The translations under genes and the position numbers were made by a program. Below, in pieces: positions 1-6,590 of a stretch of DNA of 64,000 nt (position 1 is its first letter; every line of letters begins with the position of its first letter). The stretch covers positions 620,001-684,000 of the forward strand of contig NZ_CAKLPZ010000002.1 in NCBI RefSeq assembly GCF_923081025.1, read 5' to 3'. The notes beneath the pieces were generated by a model. That model did not search any database. It was not told the origin of the DNA and saw only the letters and a program-made list of their open reading frames with translations. This stretch comes from Neolewinella maritima (lineage in GTDB: Bacteria; Bacteroidota; Bacteroidia; Chitinophagales; Saprospiraceae).

Positions 1-1
1 T

Positions 2-565
2 GTCGACAGCCTGACCTATCCCGGTAATCAGCCCTTCGATACCGAGACGGGGGTGATCAGTCCGGAGCCGGTGCGTGACTGGCAGTACGTGGATCAGTCC
101 AATCGCCCCTTCGGCTCGGCCGACCTGCGGGGCAAGGTGTACGTGGCGGACTTTTTCTTTACGTCCTGCCCGACGATCTGTCCGAAGGTGAAAAGCCAGA
201 TGCTGCGGTTGGAGGAGCGCTTCGCGGACCATCCGGACTTCGCGCTGGTCTCCTTCACCATAGACCCTAAGCGCGATACGCCCGAGAAGATGACCGAGTA
301 TGCCGGTAAGCTGGGTATCAAAGATCTCAACCGCTGGCGCTACATTCATGGCGATAAGTTTGAGATACAGGACCTGGACGAAGACTACATGAGCGTGGTA
401 CTGGAAAGCAATGACGCACCGGGCGGCTTCGACCACAGTGGCTATATCGTACTGGTAGATCGCGATGGTTTCTTACGCTCCTACGCCAGCGGACTGGTCG
501 AGGAGGAAGTGACTCACCTGATGGACGATATCCAGCTCCTGCTCGATAGAGCCCCGGCGAAGTAA
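2..565 (+). CDS. SCO1/SenC family copper chaperone (5' truncated by window edge)
   Basis: SCO-type thioredoxin-fold protein, which in this family delivers copper to cytochrome c oxidase or acts as a membrane-facing thiol reductase. The reading frame is open back to base 2 with no stop, so the true start and the expected N-terminal anchor or signal lie outside the window; the GTG at 53 is not a credible start. The visible 187 residues contain the metal-binding CPTIC motif after FFFTS, and the conserved distal histidine in DHSGYIVLVD. The family-typical order (Cys pair, then a strand with the His) is intact. It ends 19 bp before the convergent end of the HD-domain gene. Family assignment is firm; whether it serves oxidase assembly here is inferred from the family. 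Confidence 0.9.
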   Translation, partial: VDSLTYPGNQPFDTETGVISPEPVRDWQYVDQSNRPFGSADLRGKVYVADFFFTSCPTICPKVKSQMLRLEERFADHPDFALVSFTIDPKRDTPEKMTEYAGKLGIKDLNRWRYIHGDKFEIQDLDEDYMSVVLESNDAPGGFDHSGYIVLVDRDGFLRSYASGLVEEEVTHLMDDIQLLLDRAPAK

Positions 566-583
566 GCTCCCTTCTATATTCGG

Positions 584-1201
584 CTACAGGTCACGTAGCT
601 CACGCCACAGGTTTTCTCGTGCCCGCGCTTCGTATGTCTCCCGGCCGAAGGGGGTGTGGTAGATATGCTCCCGGTCCAGGAAAGCGGTAAGCGCTTTGCT
701 ACGGCCTTTGCGAAAGACGAAGCCCGGAACCATCCAGAACTCTTCCCGTATAGCGGCGACGTAAGCCGTATAGCCGGCGGCATCGCGGGCTAGCACGGCC
801 AGGTCGAGATCGATGAGCAGGGCGGCGTCTTTATCGCCGGCGGGTGGAAGGTGGGCCTTGGTGGCCATGATCAACGCGGTACACTGCGCGATCCGGTCCG
901 GGACAAGCTGCCCCTCCTGTAGCAAGGTCTGGGCCGCCTGGGCACTGCGGGCCTCGTTATCCGAGCGGGTGGGCTTATACACCAGATCGTGGTACACCAG
1001 GGCCATGGCGAAAATGGCTTCGTCTTCGATGAGTGGTCCGTCAACCGCGGCGCGATGGCGTGCGAGGTGTAGGAGCATTTCGTCGAGGTGATCGAGGTTG
1101 TGGTAGGCGCGGCCGGTGTACGCACGGCGGATATTCTTCCAGCTGATGGGGACGCTGGGGAGCAGCTGTTGGAGTGACTGAACGTAGGTGTCGATCGACA
1201 T
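584..1201 (-). CDS. Predicted HD-superfamily metal-dependent phosphohydrolase
   Basis: Protein of 205 residues similar to the small predicted metal-dependent HD phosphohydrolases (COG4339 type). Visible metal-ligand candidates are H34 and H38 in YHNLDHL, the H71-D72 pair in YHDLVY, and D81-N82-E83 downstream. The substrate is unknown for this group. I chose the ATG at 1201 (MSIDTYVQ). A longer frame to 1297 would run through the divergent nadC promoter and into nadC itself, and its extra residues look non-coding. It is divergent from nadC with about 50 bp between the starts, so the two may share a control region. No signal peptide or membrane segment is seen. Confidence 0.82.
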   Translation of the reverse strand: MSIDTYVQSLQQLLPSVPISWKNIRRAYTGRAYHNLDHLDEMLLHLARHRAAVDGPLIEDEAIFAMALVYHDLVYKPTRSDNEARSAQAAQTLLQEGQLVPDRIAQCTALIMATKAHLPPAGDKDAALLIDLDLAVLARDAAGYTAYVAAIREEFWMVPGFVFRKGRSKALTAFLDREHIYHTPFGRETYEARARENLWRELRDL

Positions 1202-1230
1202 GGGGCGAAGCGGATCGGGAGGGGAAAACG

Positions 1231-1238
1231 TACCTTTG
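1231..1238 (+). promoter_or_regulatory. nadC promoter, -7 element TACCTTTG
   Basis: Exact match to the Bacteroidota -7 consensus TAnnTTTG, 14 bp before the nadC ATG, followed by GCGG. It predicts a transcript start near 1242 and a very short leader. No clear TTG -33 box is seen upstream. Confidence 0.6.
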
Positions 1239-1252
1239 CGGAAAGTACTGAT

Positions 1253-2116
1253 ATGGTAGCTAAGATAGACGAAAGCCTGCGGCAGCGCATCCTCCAATTC
1301 ATCACCGAGGCGTTGGCGGAGGACGTCGGAGCGGGGGATTTCACCAGCGAAGCTACCATTCCGGCCGATAAGCGCGACACGGCGCGCCTGCTGGTCAAGG
1401 ACGTCGGCATCCTGGCCGGCGTAGAGATCGCCCGCATGATCTTCGAGAGCGTCGATCCTACTATGGAGTTTGATCAGCGGCTACAGGACGGTGACCCCAT
1501 GCATATCGGTGACGAGGCCTTTTACGTGACCTGCAACTCCCGGGCCCTGCTCCAGGCCGAGCGGCTCGTGCTCAACACCATGCAACGCATGAGCGGTATC
1601 GCCACCCTGGCCAACCGCTATGCCTTCGAGGTAGCGGACCTACCCGTCAAGGTGCTCGATACCCGCAAGACCACGCCCAACCTGCGCTTTATCGAGAAGT
1701 GGGCCGTGCGCCTGGGTGGAGCGGAGAACTACCGCGACGGACTCTACGACCGGATCATGATCAAGGACAACCACGTGGATGCCGCCGGCTCCATCACCAA
1801 GGCCATTGAGGGCGTACAGGTGTTCTTCCGCGAAAATGCCATGAAGCTACCCATCACGGTCGAAGTGCGTAATCTGGTAGAGCTGATGGAGGTACTGGAC
1901 GTCGGTCAGGTCAACCGCATCATGCTGGACAACTTCGAGGTACCGCTACTGCGCGAGGCCGTAGCCCATATCGACGGCCGCTTCGAGACCGAGGCCAGCG
2001 GCGGCATCACCCTGGATAGTATCCGCGAGGTAGCTGAGACGGGGGTAGACTATATTTCGGTCGGCGCACTTACCCACTCAGCGGTGAGCCTGGATCTGAG
2101 TCTGAAGGTCATGTAA
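1253..2116 (+). CDS. nadC: Nicotinate-nucleotide pyrophosphorylase (carboxylating)
   Basis: Quinolinate phosphoribosyltransferase, the de novo NAD step that converts quinolinate and PRPP to nicotinate mononucleotide, CO2 and pyrophosphate in the cytoplasm. The 287-residue length is normal for the family. Diagnostic motifs are DTRKTTP, then the substrate-binding GGAENYRDGL, then IKDNH, and the phosphate-binding C-terminal stretch EASGGITLDSIREVAETGV with DYISVGALTHS. The start ATG at 1253 is supported by the TACCTTTG promoter just upstream. It is a stand-alone gene: nadA and nadB are not in the window. Confidence 0.97.
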   Translation: MVAKIDESLRQRILQFITEALAEDVGAGDFTSEATIPADKRDTARLLVKDVGILAGVEIARMIFESVDPTMEFDQRLQDGDPMHIGDEAFYVTCNSRALLQAERLVLNTMQRMSGIATLANRYAFEVADLPVKVLDTRKTTPNLRFIEKWAVRLGGAENYRDGLYDRIMIKDNHVDAAGSITKAIEGVQVFFRENAMKLPITVEVRNLVELMEVLDVGQVNRIMLDNFEVPLLREAVAHIDGRFETEASGGITLDSIREVAETGVDYISVGALTHSAVSLDLSLKVM

Positions 2117-2163
2117 AAACATAAAAGGACCGGCGCATTCCCCCGGGAGGGAATACGCCGGTC
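2117..2163 (-). terminator. Hairpin with U-tract in minus orientation between nadC and ssb
   Basis: Arms GACCGGCG (2128-2135) and CGCCGGTC (2156-2163) pair perfectly and extend, after one mismatch, through ATTCCC/GGGAAT (2137-2142 with 2149-2154). Reading the minus strand, the hairpin is followed by a T-rich run (complement of 2117-2127), so it looks like an intrinsic terminator for the leftward ssb transcript. It would leave a 3' tail of about 170 nt after the ssb stop. On the plus strand it lies just after the nadC stop but has no T-run. Confidence 0.6.
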
Positions 2164-2333
2164 GCCGCCCGGTAGACTACCGTGTTTGGATATAGTGCAC
2201 TGGTGTGTTCTCTAAGTGATTTCAGCAGAGCTGAAGGGTAGCCCCTGGGCGGGTATGGGGTGCAAAAAATGTCTTCCCCGACGGTCCGGGTTAAAGTAAT
2301 TAATGGATGGGGGGGAAGGATGCCCTACTGCGT

Positions 2334-2843
2334 TCAGAAGGGCAGGTCTTCGGCGGGGGTGGCGGTGGATGCCTTAGCCGATTTTTTGGTTGCCCGCCGC
2401 TTGCGGGTCTTGGTGGCGGGAGCGGCGGCGGCAGTCTCGGCCGGGCTGGGCTCGGACACTTGCATGGCCTCGTCCAGCTCCGATTCGGAGGGGGTATCGT
2501 GATCGTCGCGCTCTTTGGAGTCCAGGAAGGTGAACTCGCTGAGTACGATGTCGGTGGCGGTGCGGGTCTGCTCGTACTTGTCGGTCCACTTGCTGTAGCG
2601 GATGGCGCCGACCAGGGCGATGCGGCTGCCCCGGGTGAGGTAGCGTTCGAGTACGTCGACCACCTTGCCGTAGGCCTTCACGCGGTGCCATTCGGTGCGG
2701 GTGATCTTCTGGCCCTCCCGGTTGCGGTAGGAGTCGTTGGTGGCGAGGCTGAACTCGATCACGCGGTTGCCGTTGGAGAGCGTCTTGGTGATGGGAAGCT
2801 GGCCTACGTTGCCAATAAGGGTTACACTGTTGCGGATTTGCAT
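2334..2843 (-). CDS. ssb: Single-stranded DNA-binding protein
   Basis: Protein of 169 residues with an N-terminal OB fold (about residues 1-105: MQIRNSVTLIGNVGQ, then VIEFSLATNDSY, TEWHRVKAYGKVVDVL, KGSR-type GSRIALVGAIRYSKW). A low-complexity Lys/Ala linker follows, ending in the acidic tip AEDLPF, which in SSB proteins recruits partner repair and replication enzymes. It protects ssDNA in replication and repair as a tetramer (family knowledge). I chose the ATG at 2843 because MQIRNSV is the conserved SSB beginning; the in-frame start at 2879 adds unrelated residues. Monocistronic on the minus strand. Confidence 0.95.
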   Translation of the reverse strand: MQIRNSVTLIGNVGQLPITKTLSNGNRVIEFSLATNDSYRNREGQKITRTEWHRVKAYGKVVDVLERYLTRGSRIALVGAIRYSKWTDKYEQTRTATDIVLSEFTFLDSKERDDHDTPSESELDEAMQVSEPSPAETAAAAPATKTRKRRATKKSAKASTATPAEDLPF

Positions 2844-3257
2844 ACTAAAGGATTGGTAAGGCGCCCCGCCGTGTCGCATGAATAAGTGGCGAGGCGCATT
2901 GGTGAAAAGATGTGCCGCCGGTGGATCGCTCAGGTAAGCAGTAACTGTGCTTCCAATCGGTGACGATGCAAAAGTGGGGGGAGGGCAAAGCGGTAGTCGT
3001 CAAGTACGCGTCTACTTGCGTTTAAATGCGTATATATTCGTATAAATACGGATTGGTATTTTGCAAACAACTGAATATCAGTGGTTTATTGAAATGTGGT
3101 GGATTGATCTTTTTTCAAGATTTTTTCCCTTCTATCCAGTAGATCATCCTTGTGTACCGTACGCACCTGAGCGTTCCCCGTAACCGGACGGGAGGGCCCC
3201 GCCCGATGGATTGTGATTCCCCCAAACAAATTGCTCCTGCCCGCTGCTTTGCATGGC
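2844..3257. other. Intergenic region between divergent ssb and nth
   Basis: A 414-bp non-coding stretch with a clearly AT-richer centre (about 3000-3130) than its surroundings. A weak -7-like box for ssb (complement of CAAAAGTG, 2969-2976) is present. I see no exact TAnnTTTG for nth and no convincing small ORF. The short frames here look random. Confidence 0.5.
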
Positions 3258-3911
3258 ATGAGCGATTTCCCCATTCACTCCGTCCTGGCCCGCTGCGCCG
3301 AAGCCGTCAAGGACAAAGCACCCGCCGCCATGTTCGGCCTGCGCGACGAGGGCTATGGCAGTCTCTACGAGCAACTTATCAGTAGCCTGATTAGTGTGCG
3401 TACCTATGACGAGACCAGCACTACCGTCAGCCGCCGCCTCTTCGCCACCGCCCGCACGCCCGCGGAGATGGTGCGCCTAGACCGCGAGCAACTCATCCAA
3501 CTCATCGCCGAAGCCACCTTCGCCCCCGCCAAGGCCGATCAGATCCTCACCATCAGTCAGCAGATCATCGACGACCACGGCGGCAAGACCCCGGAAGACT
3601 ACGAGCAGCTCGTCGCCTTCAAGGGCGTAGGCCCCAAAGTAGCCAGCCTGGCCCTCGGCGTAGCCCTAGGCTATCCCATCATCGCCGTCGATATTCACGT
3701 ACACCGCATCACCAACCGCTGGGGCTACGTAGCTACCGCAAACCCCAACAAAACGCGCGACGCGCTCACGGAAAAACTGCCCCAGGACCTGTGGGTAGAG
3801 ATCAACCGCGTCCTGGTACCCTTCGGCAAGCACGTCTGCACGGGCAAGTATCCGAAGTGCCACAGCTGTCCGGTGGTGGATGATTGTGCGCAGGTGGGGG
3901 TAGTGGGGTAG
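3258..3911 (+). CDS. nth: Endonuclease III (DNA-(apurinic or apyrimidinic site) lyase)
   Basis: Base-excision-repair glycosylase/AP lyase acting on oxidised pyrimidines. The 217-residue protein shows the helix-hairpin-helix segment VAFKGVGPKVASLALG, whose Lys is the catalytic nucleophile, and the catalytic Asp in VDIHVHR. A C-terminal 4Fe-4S loop is spaced C-x6-C-x2-C-x5-C (CTGKYPKCHSCPVVDDC). I prefer the ATG at 3258 (MSDFPIHS). A GTG at 3213 would add 15 residues without family similarity and cannot be excluded. Its TAG stop forms the left tip of a palindromic element shared with the convergent DUF721 gene. Confidence 0.94.
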   Translation: MSDFPIHSVLARCAEAVKDKAPAAMFGLRDEGYGSLYEQLISSLISVRTYDETSTTVSRRLFATARTPAEMVRLDREQLIQLIAEATFAPAKADQILTISQQIIDDHGGKTPEDYEQLVAFKGVGPKVASLALGVALGYPIIAVDIHVHRITNRWGYVATANPNKTRDALTEKLPQDLWVEINRVLVPFGKHVCTGKYPKCHSCPVVDDCAQVGVVG

Positions 3912-4032
3912 TTCTGTAGGCTGGTGTGGTAGGTGTGATAGGGGAAACGCACCTGCGGCCCCGCCCCCTATTACGCCTACAACACCGGTCCCGCCTACCC
4001 CAACGGTACTACAGAACTACAGAACCACAGAA
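3909..4032. repeat. Palindromic intergenic element between nth and DUF721 gene
   Basis: The outer arms TAGTTCTGTAG (3909-3919) and CTACAGAACTA (4009-4019) are perfect inverted repeats. Inner arms around 3930-3944 and 3965-3985 (GTGATAGGGG against CCCCTATTACGCC and neighbours) also pair imperfectly. The apex holds one exact copy of the dispersed element GCACCTGCGGCCCCGCC (3949-3965). ACTACAGAAC-type words recur up to 4032. It could act as a bidirectional terminator or be a MITE-like remnant. Confidence 0.6.
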
Positions 4033-4338
4033 CTACTTAATCACCACCTCCTCAAAATACGCCTCCCCGAACTCCTCGTTGAGCCTTGTGCGGATGCCCT
4101 CGCGGACCATGGTGAGCTGATTGCGCAGGGGGGCGTTGGTCACGTAGACGTAGAGCTTCTTGTTGCGGACCAGGAAGTCGCGGGTGTGGTCAGCGACGTG
4201 CTTGCCGAAGAAGGGTTCCCAGACCAGCTTCACCCGCACCTTGAAGTAGCCCGCCTCGTTGTGCTGGTTGCGGAGCAGGCGCAGGAAGGCCATCTTCAGA
4301 TCAACGGGCTCGGGCTTTTTCGGGACGGGTTTGTACAT
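4033..4338 (-). CDS. DUF721 (DciA-like) protein
   Basis: Small basic protein of 101 residues of the DUF721 family. DUF721 includes DciA, a loader or partner of the replicative helicase DnaB; function here is inferred from that family. Visible features are a central predicted alpha/beta domain (VRVKLVWEPFFGKHVADHTRDFLVRNKKLYVYVTNAPLRNQL, shown only as landmarks WEPFFG and VYVTNAPLRNQL) and a basic tail. It starts 14 bp after the recF stop on the same strand, so recF and this gene form an operon. A recF-DUF721 pairing is also known next to dnaA/dnaN in other phyla, which supports a replication role. Confidence 0.8.
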   Translation of the reverse strand: MYKPVPKKPEPVDLKMAFLRLLRNQHNEAGYFKVRVKLVWEPFFGKHVADHTRDFLVRNKKLYVYVTNAPLRNQLTMVREGIRTRLNEEFGEAYFEEVVIK

Positions 4339-4352
4339 GGCTGCGGTGGCGG

Positions 4353-5489
4353 CTATTCCTCTTCGGTAAACCGTTTCCAGTCAGCTTCGTTGCGGGCCAC
4401 CCCATCGGTGACCAGGAAGCGCTGCAGGTCGATCTCCGGATGGTGGCGGATCAGGGACGTGACGCGCTCCGGATCCGTATCAGTAATGAATAGCTGCCCG
4501 AAGGCCGAGCTCATCACCAGCTCCAGTAGCTGCCGCACCCGCTCGTGGTCCAACTTGTCGAAGATATCGTCGAGCAGCAGGATGGGCGTGCGGTTGGTGC
4601 TTTGCTCCAGGAGTCGGTACTGCGCCAGTTTGAGCGAGAGTACGAAGGACTTCAGCTGCCCCTGGCTCGCCACCCGCCGCAGCGGATGTCCGCCCTGGGT
4701 AAACAGCAGCTCATCGCGGTGCACCCCGCCGGAAGTGCGCTGCAGGACGCGGTCCTTTTCGGTGCGCTCCTCGATCAGCGTATCCCAGTCCTGGGTGTTG
4801 AGCTGACTGCGGTACTCCAGGTCTACCTCCTCCCGCCGGCCGCTGATCTTGGCGTAGGCGTCCAGCAGTAGTTCGGTGAAGGGGCCTACGAAGTCTCGGC
4901 GGCGGGCATGGATGTAGGCGGCCGGCTCGGCCATCTGCTGGTTGTACACGTCGATGAGTCCGGTGTGGTCGCCGTGGCCCTCGAGCTCCTTGAGCCGCGC
5001 GTTGCGGTTGTCGAGCAGCTTGTTGTAGGTGATAAGGTGGTTGAGGTAGGCCGGGTCGGTCTGGCTGAGGCTGTTGTCGAGTAGCTTGCGGCGGGTGGCG
5101 CTGCCCTCCAGGACCAGGCTGATGTCGTCCGGCGTCACGATCACCACGGGGTAGCGGCCGATGTGGGCGCTGATGCGGTCGTAGGCGGTGCCGTTGCGCT
5201 CGATCACCTTGCGCTGTCGCTTGCGCAGCTTGACTACGATGCGGTCCTGCAGTCCATCATCCACCACGAAGGTGCCGTCGATGCGCGCCACCTGATCGCC
5301 GTGCCGGATGTTGTACTGGTCGGCCATGCTCCCGTAGCCCTTGCTCATGCAGAGGTAGTAGATGGCCTCCAGTAGGTTCGTCTTTCCCGCCCCGTTGAAA
5401 CCCACGAAGCAGTTCAGTCGCGGCGAGAGTTCCAGCTGCTGGCTCGCGTAGTTTTTGAACTGGGTCAGCTTCAGGTGGGAGAGGTACAC
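4353..5489 (-). CDS. recF: DNA replication and repair protein RecF
   Basis: SMC-like ATPase that loads or stabilises RecA at ssDNA gaps with RecO and RecR. The 378-residue length is typical. Visible are the Walker A motif GFNGAGKTNLLEAIYYL, the signature region (ASQGQLKSFVLSLKLAQ) and Walker B ILLLDDIFDKLD. The start codon is GTG at 5489 (MYLSHLKLTQFKNY), the only start matching the family N-terminus. It is followed by the DUF721 gene after 14 bp. The leader contains a degenerate copy of the GC-rich dispersed element (5503-5518). Confidence 0.96.
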   Translation of the reverse strand: MYLSHLKLTQFKNYASQQLELSPRLNCFVGFNGAGKTNLLEAIYYLCMSKGYGSMADQYNIRHGDQVARIDGTFVVDDGLQDRIVVKLRKRQRKVIERNGTAYDRISAHIGRYPVVIVTPDDISLVLEGSATRRKLLDNSLSQTDPAYLNHLITYNKLLDNRNARLKELEGHGDHTGLIDVYNQQMAEPAAYIHARRRDFVGPFTELLLDAYAKISGRREEVDLEYRSQLNTQDWDTLIEERTEKDRVLQRTSGGVHRDELLFTQGGHPLRRVASQGQLKSFVLSLKLAQYRLLEQSTNRTPILLLDDIFDKLDHERVRQLLELVMSSAFGQLFITDTDPERVTSLIRHHPEIDLQRFLVTDGVARNEADWKRFTEEE

Positions 5490-5502
5490 GTCAGGGTTTT
5501 AT

Positions 5503-5522
5503 GCGGGGGCGCTGGTGCAAGG
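5503..5522 (-). repeat. GC-rich dispersed element, degenerate copy in recF leader
   Basis: Read on the minus strand the copy is CCTTGCACCAGCGCCCCCGC. It matches the window consensus GCACCWGCGGCCCCGCC with one base missing, and it lies 14 bp upstream of the recF start. See the finding on this element. Confidence 0.55.
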
Positions 5523-5540
5523 TAAAACCGGGGGAGGCTC

Positions 5541-5656
5541 ACCACGGATTTCACGGATTGTTTTCACGGATTACACACAGATTGACCGGTTATACCACAC
5601 AACGAAAAGAATCCGTGAAGTAATCCGTGTCTAAATCTGTGCAAATCCGTGTTGAA
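5541..5656. repeat. CACGGATT-type palindromic intergenic repeat
   Basis: The left half is several direct CACGGATT words (5543-5573). The right half carries the complement (AATCCGTG near 5610-5652). The element fills almost the entire space between the recF leader and the dapD stop. The same words build the element at 19324-19450. No ORF or transposase is associated. Confidence 0.75.
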
Positions 5657-5660
5657 CCGC

Positions 5661-6479
5661 CTACACAGCCACATCATACTCCCGCAGCGCCCCGTTCAGG
5701 CTCGTCTTCTTATCCGTACTCGCCTTGCGCTGCCCGATGATGAGCGCGCACGATACCTGGTAGTCGCCGGCCGGGAAGGATTTGGTGTAGCTGCCCGGGA
5801 TCACTACCGACCGCTCCGGTACCTCCCCGCGGTAGGTGACCGGCTCGTTGCCCGTGACGTCGATGATGCGGGTGCTCTGCGTCAGTACTACGTTGGCGCC
5901 TAGCACCGCTTCCCGGCGTACGCGCACACCCTCCACGACGATGGAGCGGGAGCCGATGAAGCAGTCGTCTTCGATGATGGTGGGCGTAGCCTGTAGGGGC
6001 TCCAGTACGCCGCCGAGTCCGACGCCACCGGAGAGGTGTACGTTGCGACCGACCTGCGCGCAGCTGCCCACCGTAGCCCAGGTATCGACCATGGTGCCCG
6101 TCCCGACCCAGGCGCCGATGTTGACGTAGCTGGGCATCATGATCACACCGCTTTCCAGGTAGGCACCGTAGCGGGCCACGGCGTGCGGCACTACGCGCAC
6201 GCCCTGGCTGGCGTAGTCGCGCTTCAGTGCCATCTTATCGTGGAACTCGAAGGGGCCGAGCTCGATGGTTTCCATCTTGCGGATCGGGAAGTAGAGTACG
6301 ACGGCCTTTTTGACCCAGTCGTTGACCTTCCACTCGCCGTCGGCAGTGGGCTCGGCGACGCGCAGGCGGCCTTTGTCCAGCTCTTCGATCACGGCGCTGA
6401 TGGCGTCCTGGGTGCTGGATTCTTTGAGGAGCTCGCGGTCAGTCCAGGCGGCTTCGATGGGGGAGCGGAGGTCTTGCAT
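5661..6479 (-). CDS. dapD: 2,3,4,5-tetrahydropyridine-2,6-dicarboxylate N-succinyltransferase
   Basis: Lysine/diaminopimelate pathway enzyme that transfers succinyl from succinyl-CoA to tetrahydrodipicolinate; cytoplasmic trimer. The 272 residues match the family length. Left-handed beta-helix hexapeptide repeats run through the middle (ESGVIMMPSYVNIGAWVG, TMVDTWATVGSCAQVG, NVHLSGGVGLGGVLEP, IIEDDCFIGSRSIVVEGV). I chose the ATG at 6479 (MQDLRSPIEAAW), which matches the family beginning; the longer frame from 6530 is rejected. It is divergent from the CHAT gene with 111 bp between the starts. Confidence 0.96.
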   Translation of the reverse strand: MQDLRSPIEAAWTDRELLKESSTQDAISAVIEELDKGRLRVAEPTADGEWKVNDWVKKAVVLYFPIRKMETIELGPFEFHDKMALKRDYASQGVRVVPHAVARYGAYLESGVIMMPSYVNIGAWVGTGTMVDTWATVGSCAQVGRNVHLSGGVGLGGVLEPLQATPTIIEDDCFIGSRSIVVEGVRVRREAVLGANVVLTQSTRIIDVTGNEPVTYRGEVPERSVVIPGSYTKSFPAGDYQVSCALIIGQRKASTDKKTSLNGALREYDVAV

Positions 6480-6508
6480 AGGGAATAGGGTAGCGGGTTT
6501 GCGGCGGG

Positions 6509-6516
6509 CAAAGATG
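6509..6516 (-). promoter_or_regulatory. Possible dapD promoter, -7-like CATCTTTG
   Basis: On the minus strand the octamer CATCTTTG followed by CCC lies 29 bp upstream of the dapD start. It differs from TAnnTTTG only at the first base. Confidence 0.4.
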
Positions 6517-6558
6517 CGAAAAGACCCCATAGCCCCGATGAAGTGGTGAAACAGGGGT

Positions 6559-6566
6559 TATATTAG
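6559..6566 (+). promoter_or_regulatory. Possible promoter of the CHAT gene, TATATTAG
   Basis: One mismatch to TAnnTTTG, 24 bp upstream of the chosen ATG. The identical octamer also precedes the small membrane ORF at 11222 (see 11210-11217). Confidence 0.35.
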
Positions 6567-6590
6567 GTGCCGGACCATCTATTAACTACT

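Noticed and set aside
1202-1297. Extended N-terminus of the HD phosphohydrolase
   Set aside because: It would overlap the nadC promoter and coding start on the opposite strand; the conserved beginning is at 1201.
2230-2275. GGGCGGGTATGGGGTGCAAA near the ssb 3' region as another dispersed element
   Set aside because: Only the ends resemble the consensus; the GCGGCC core is missing.
2260-2502. Short plus-strand ORF between nadC and ssb
   Set aside because: Overlaps ssb on the opposite strand, has no homology or leader signal and fits a shadow.
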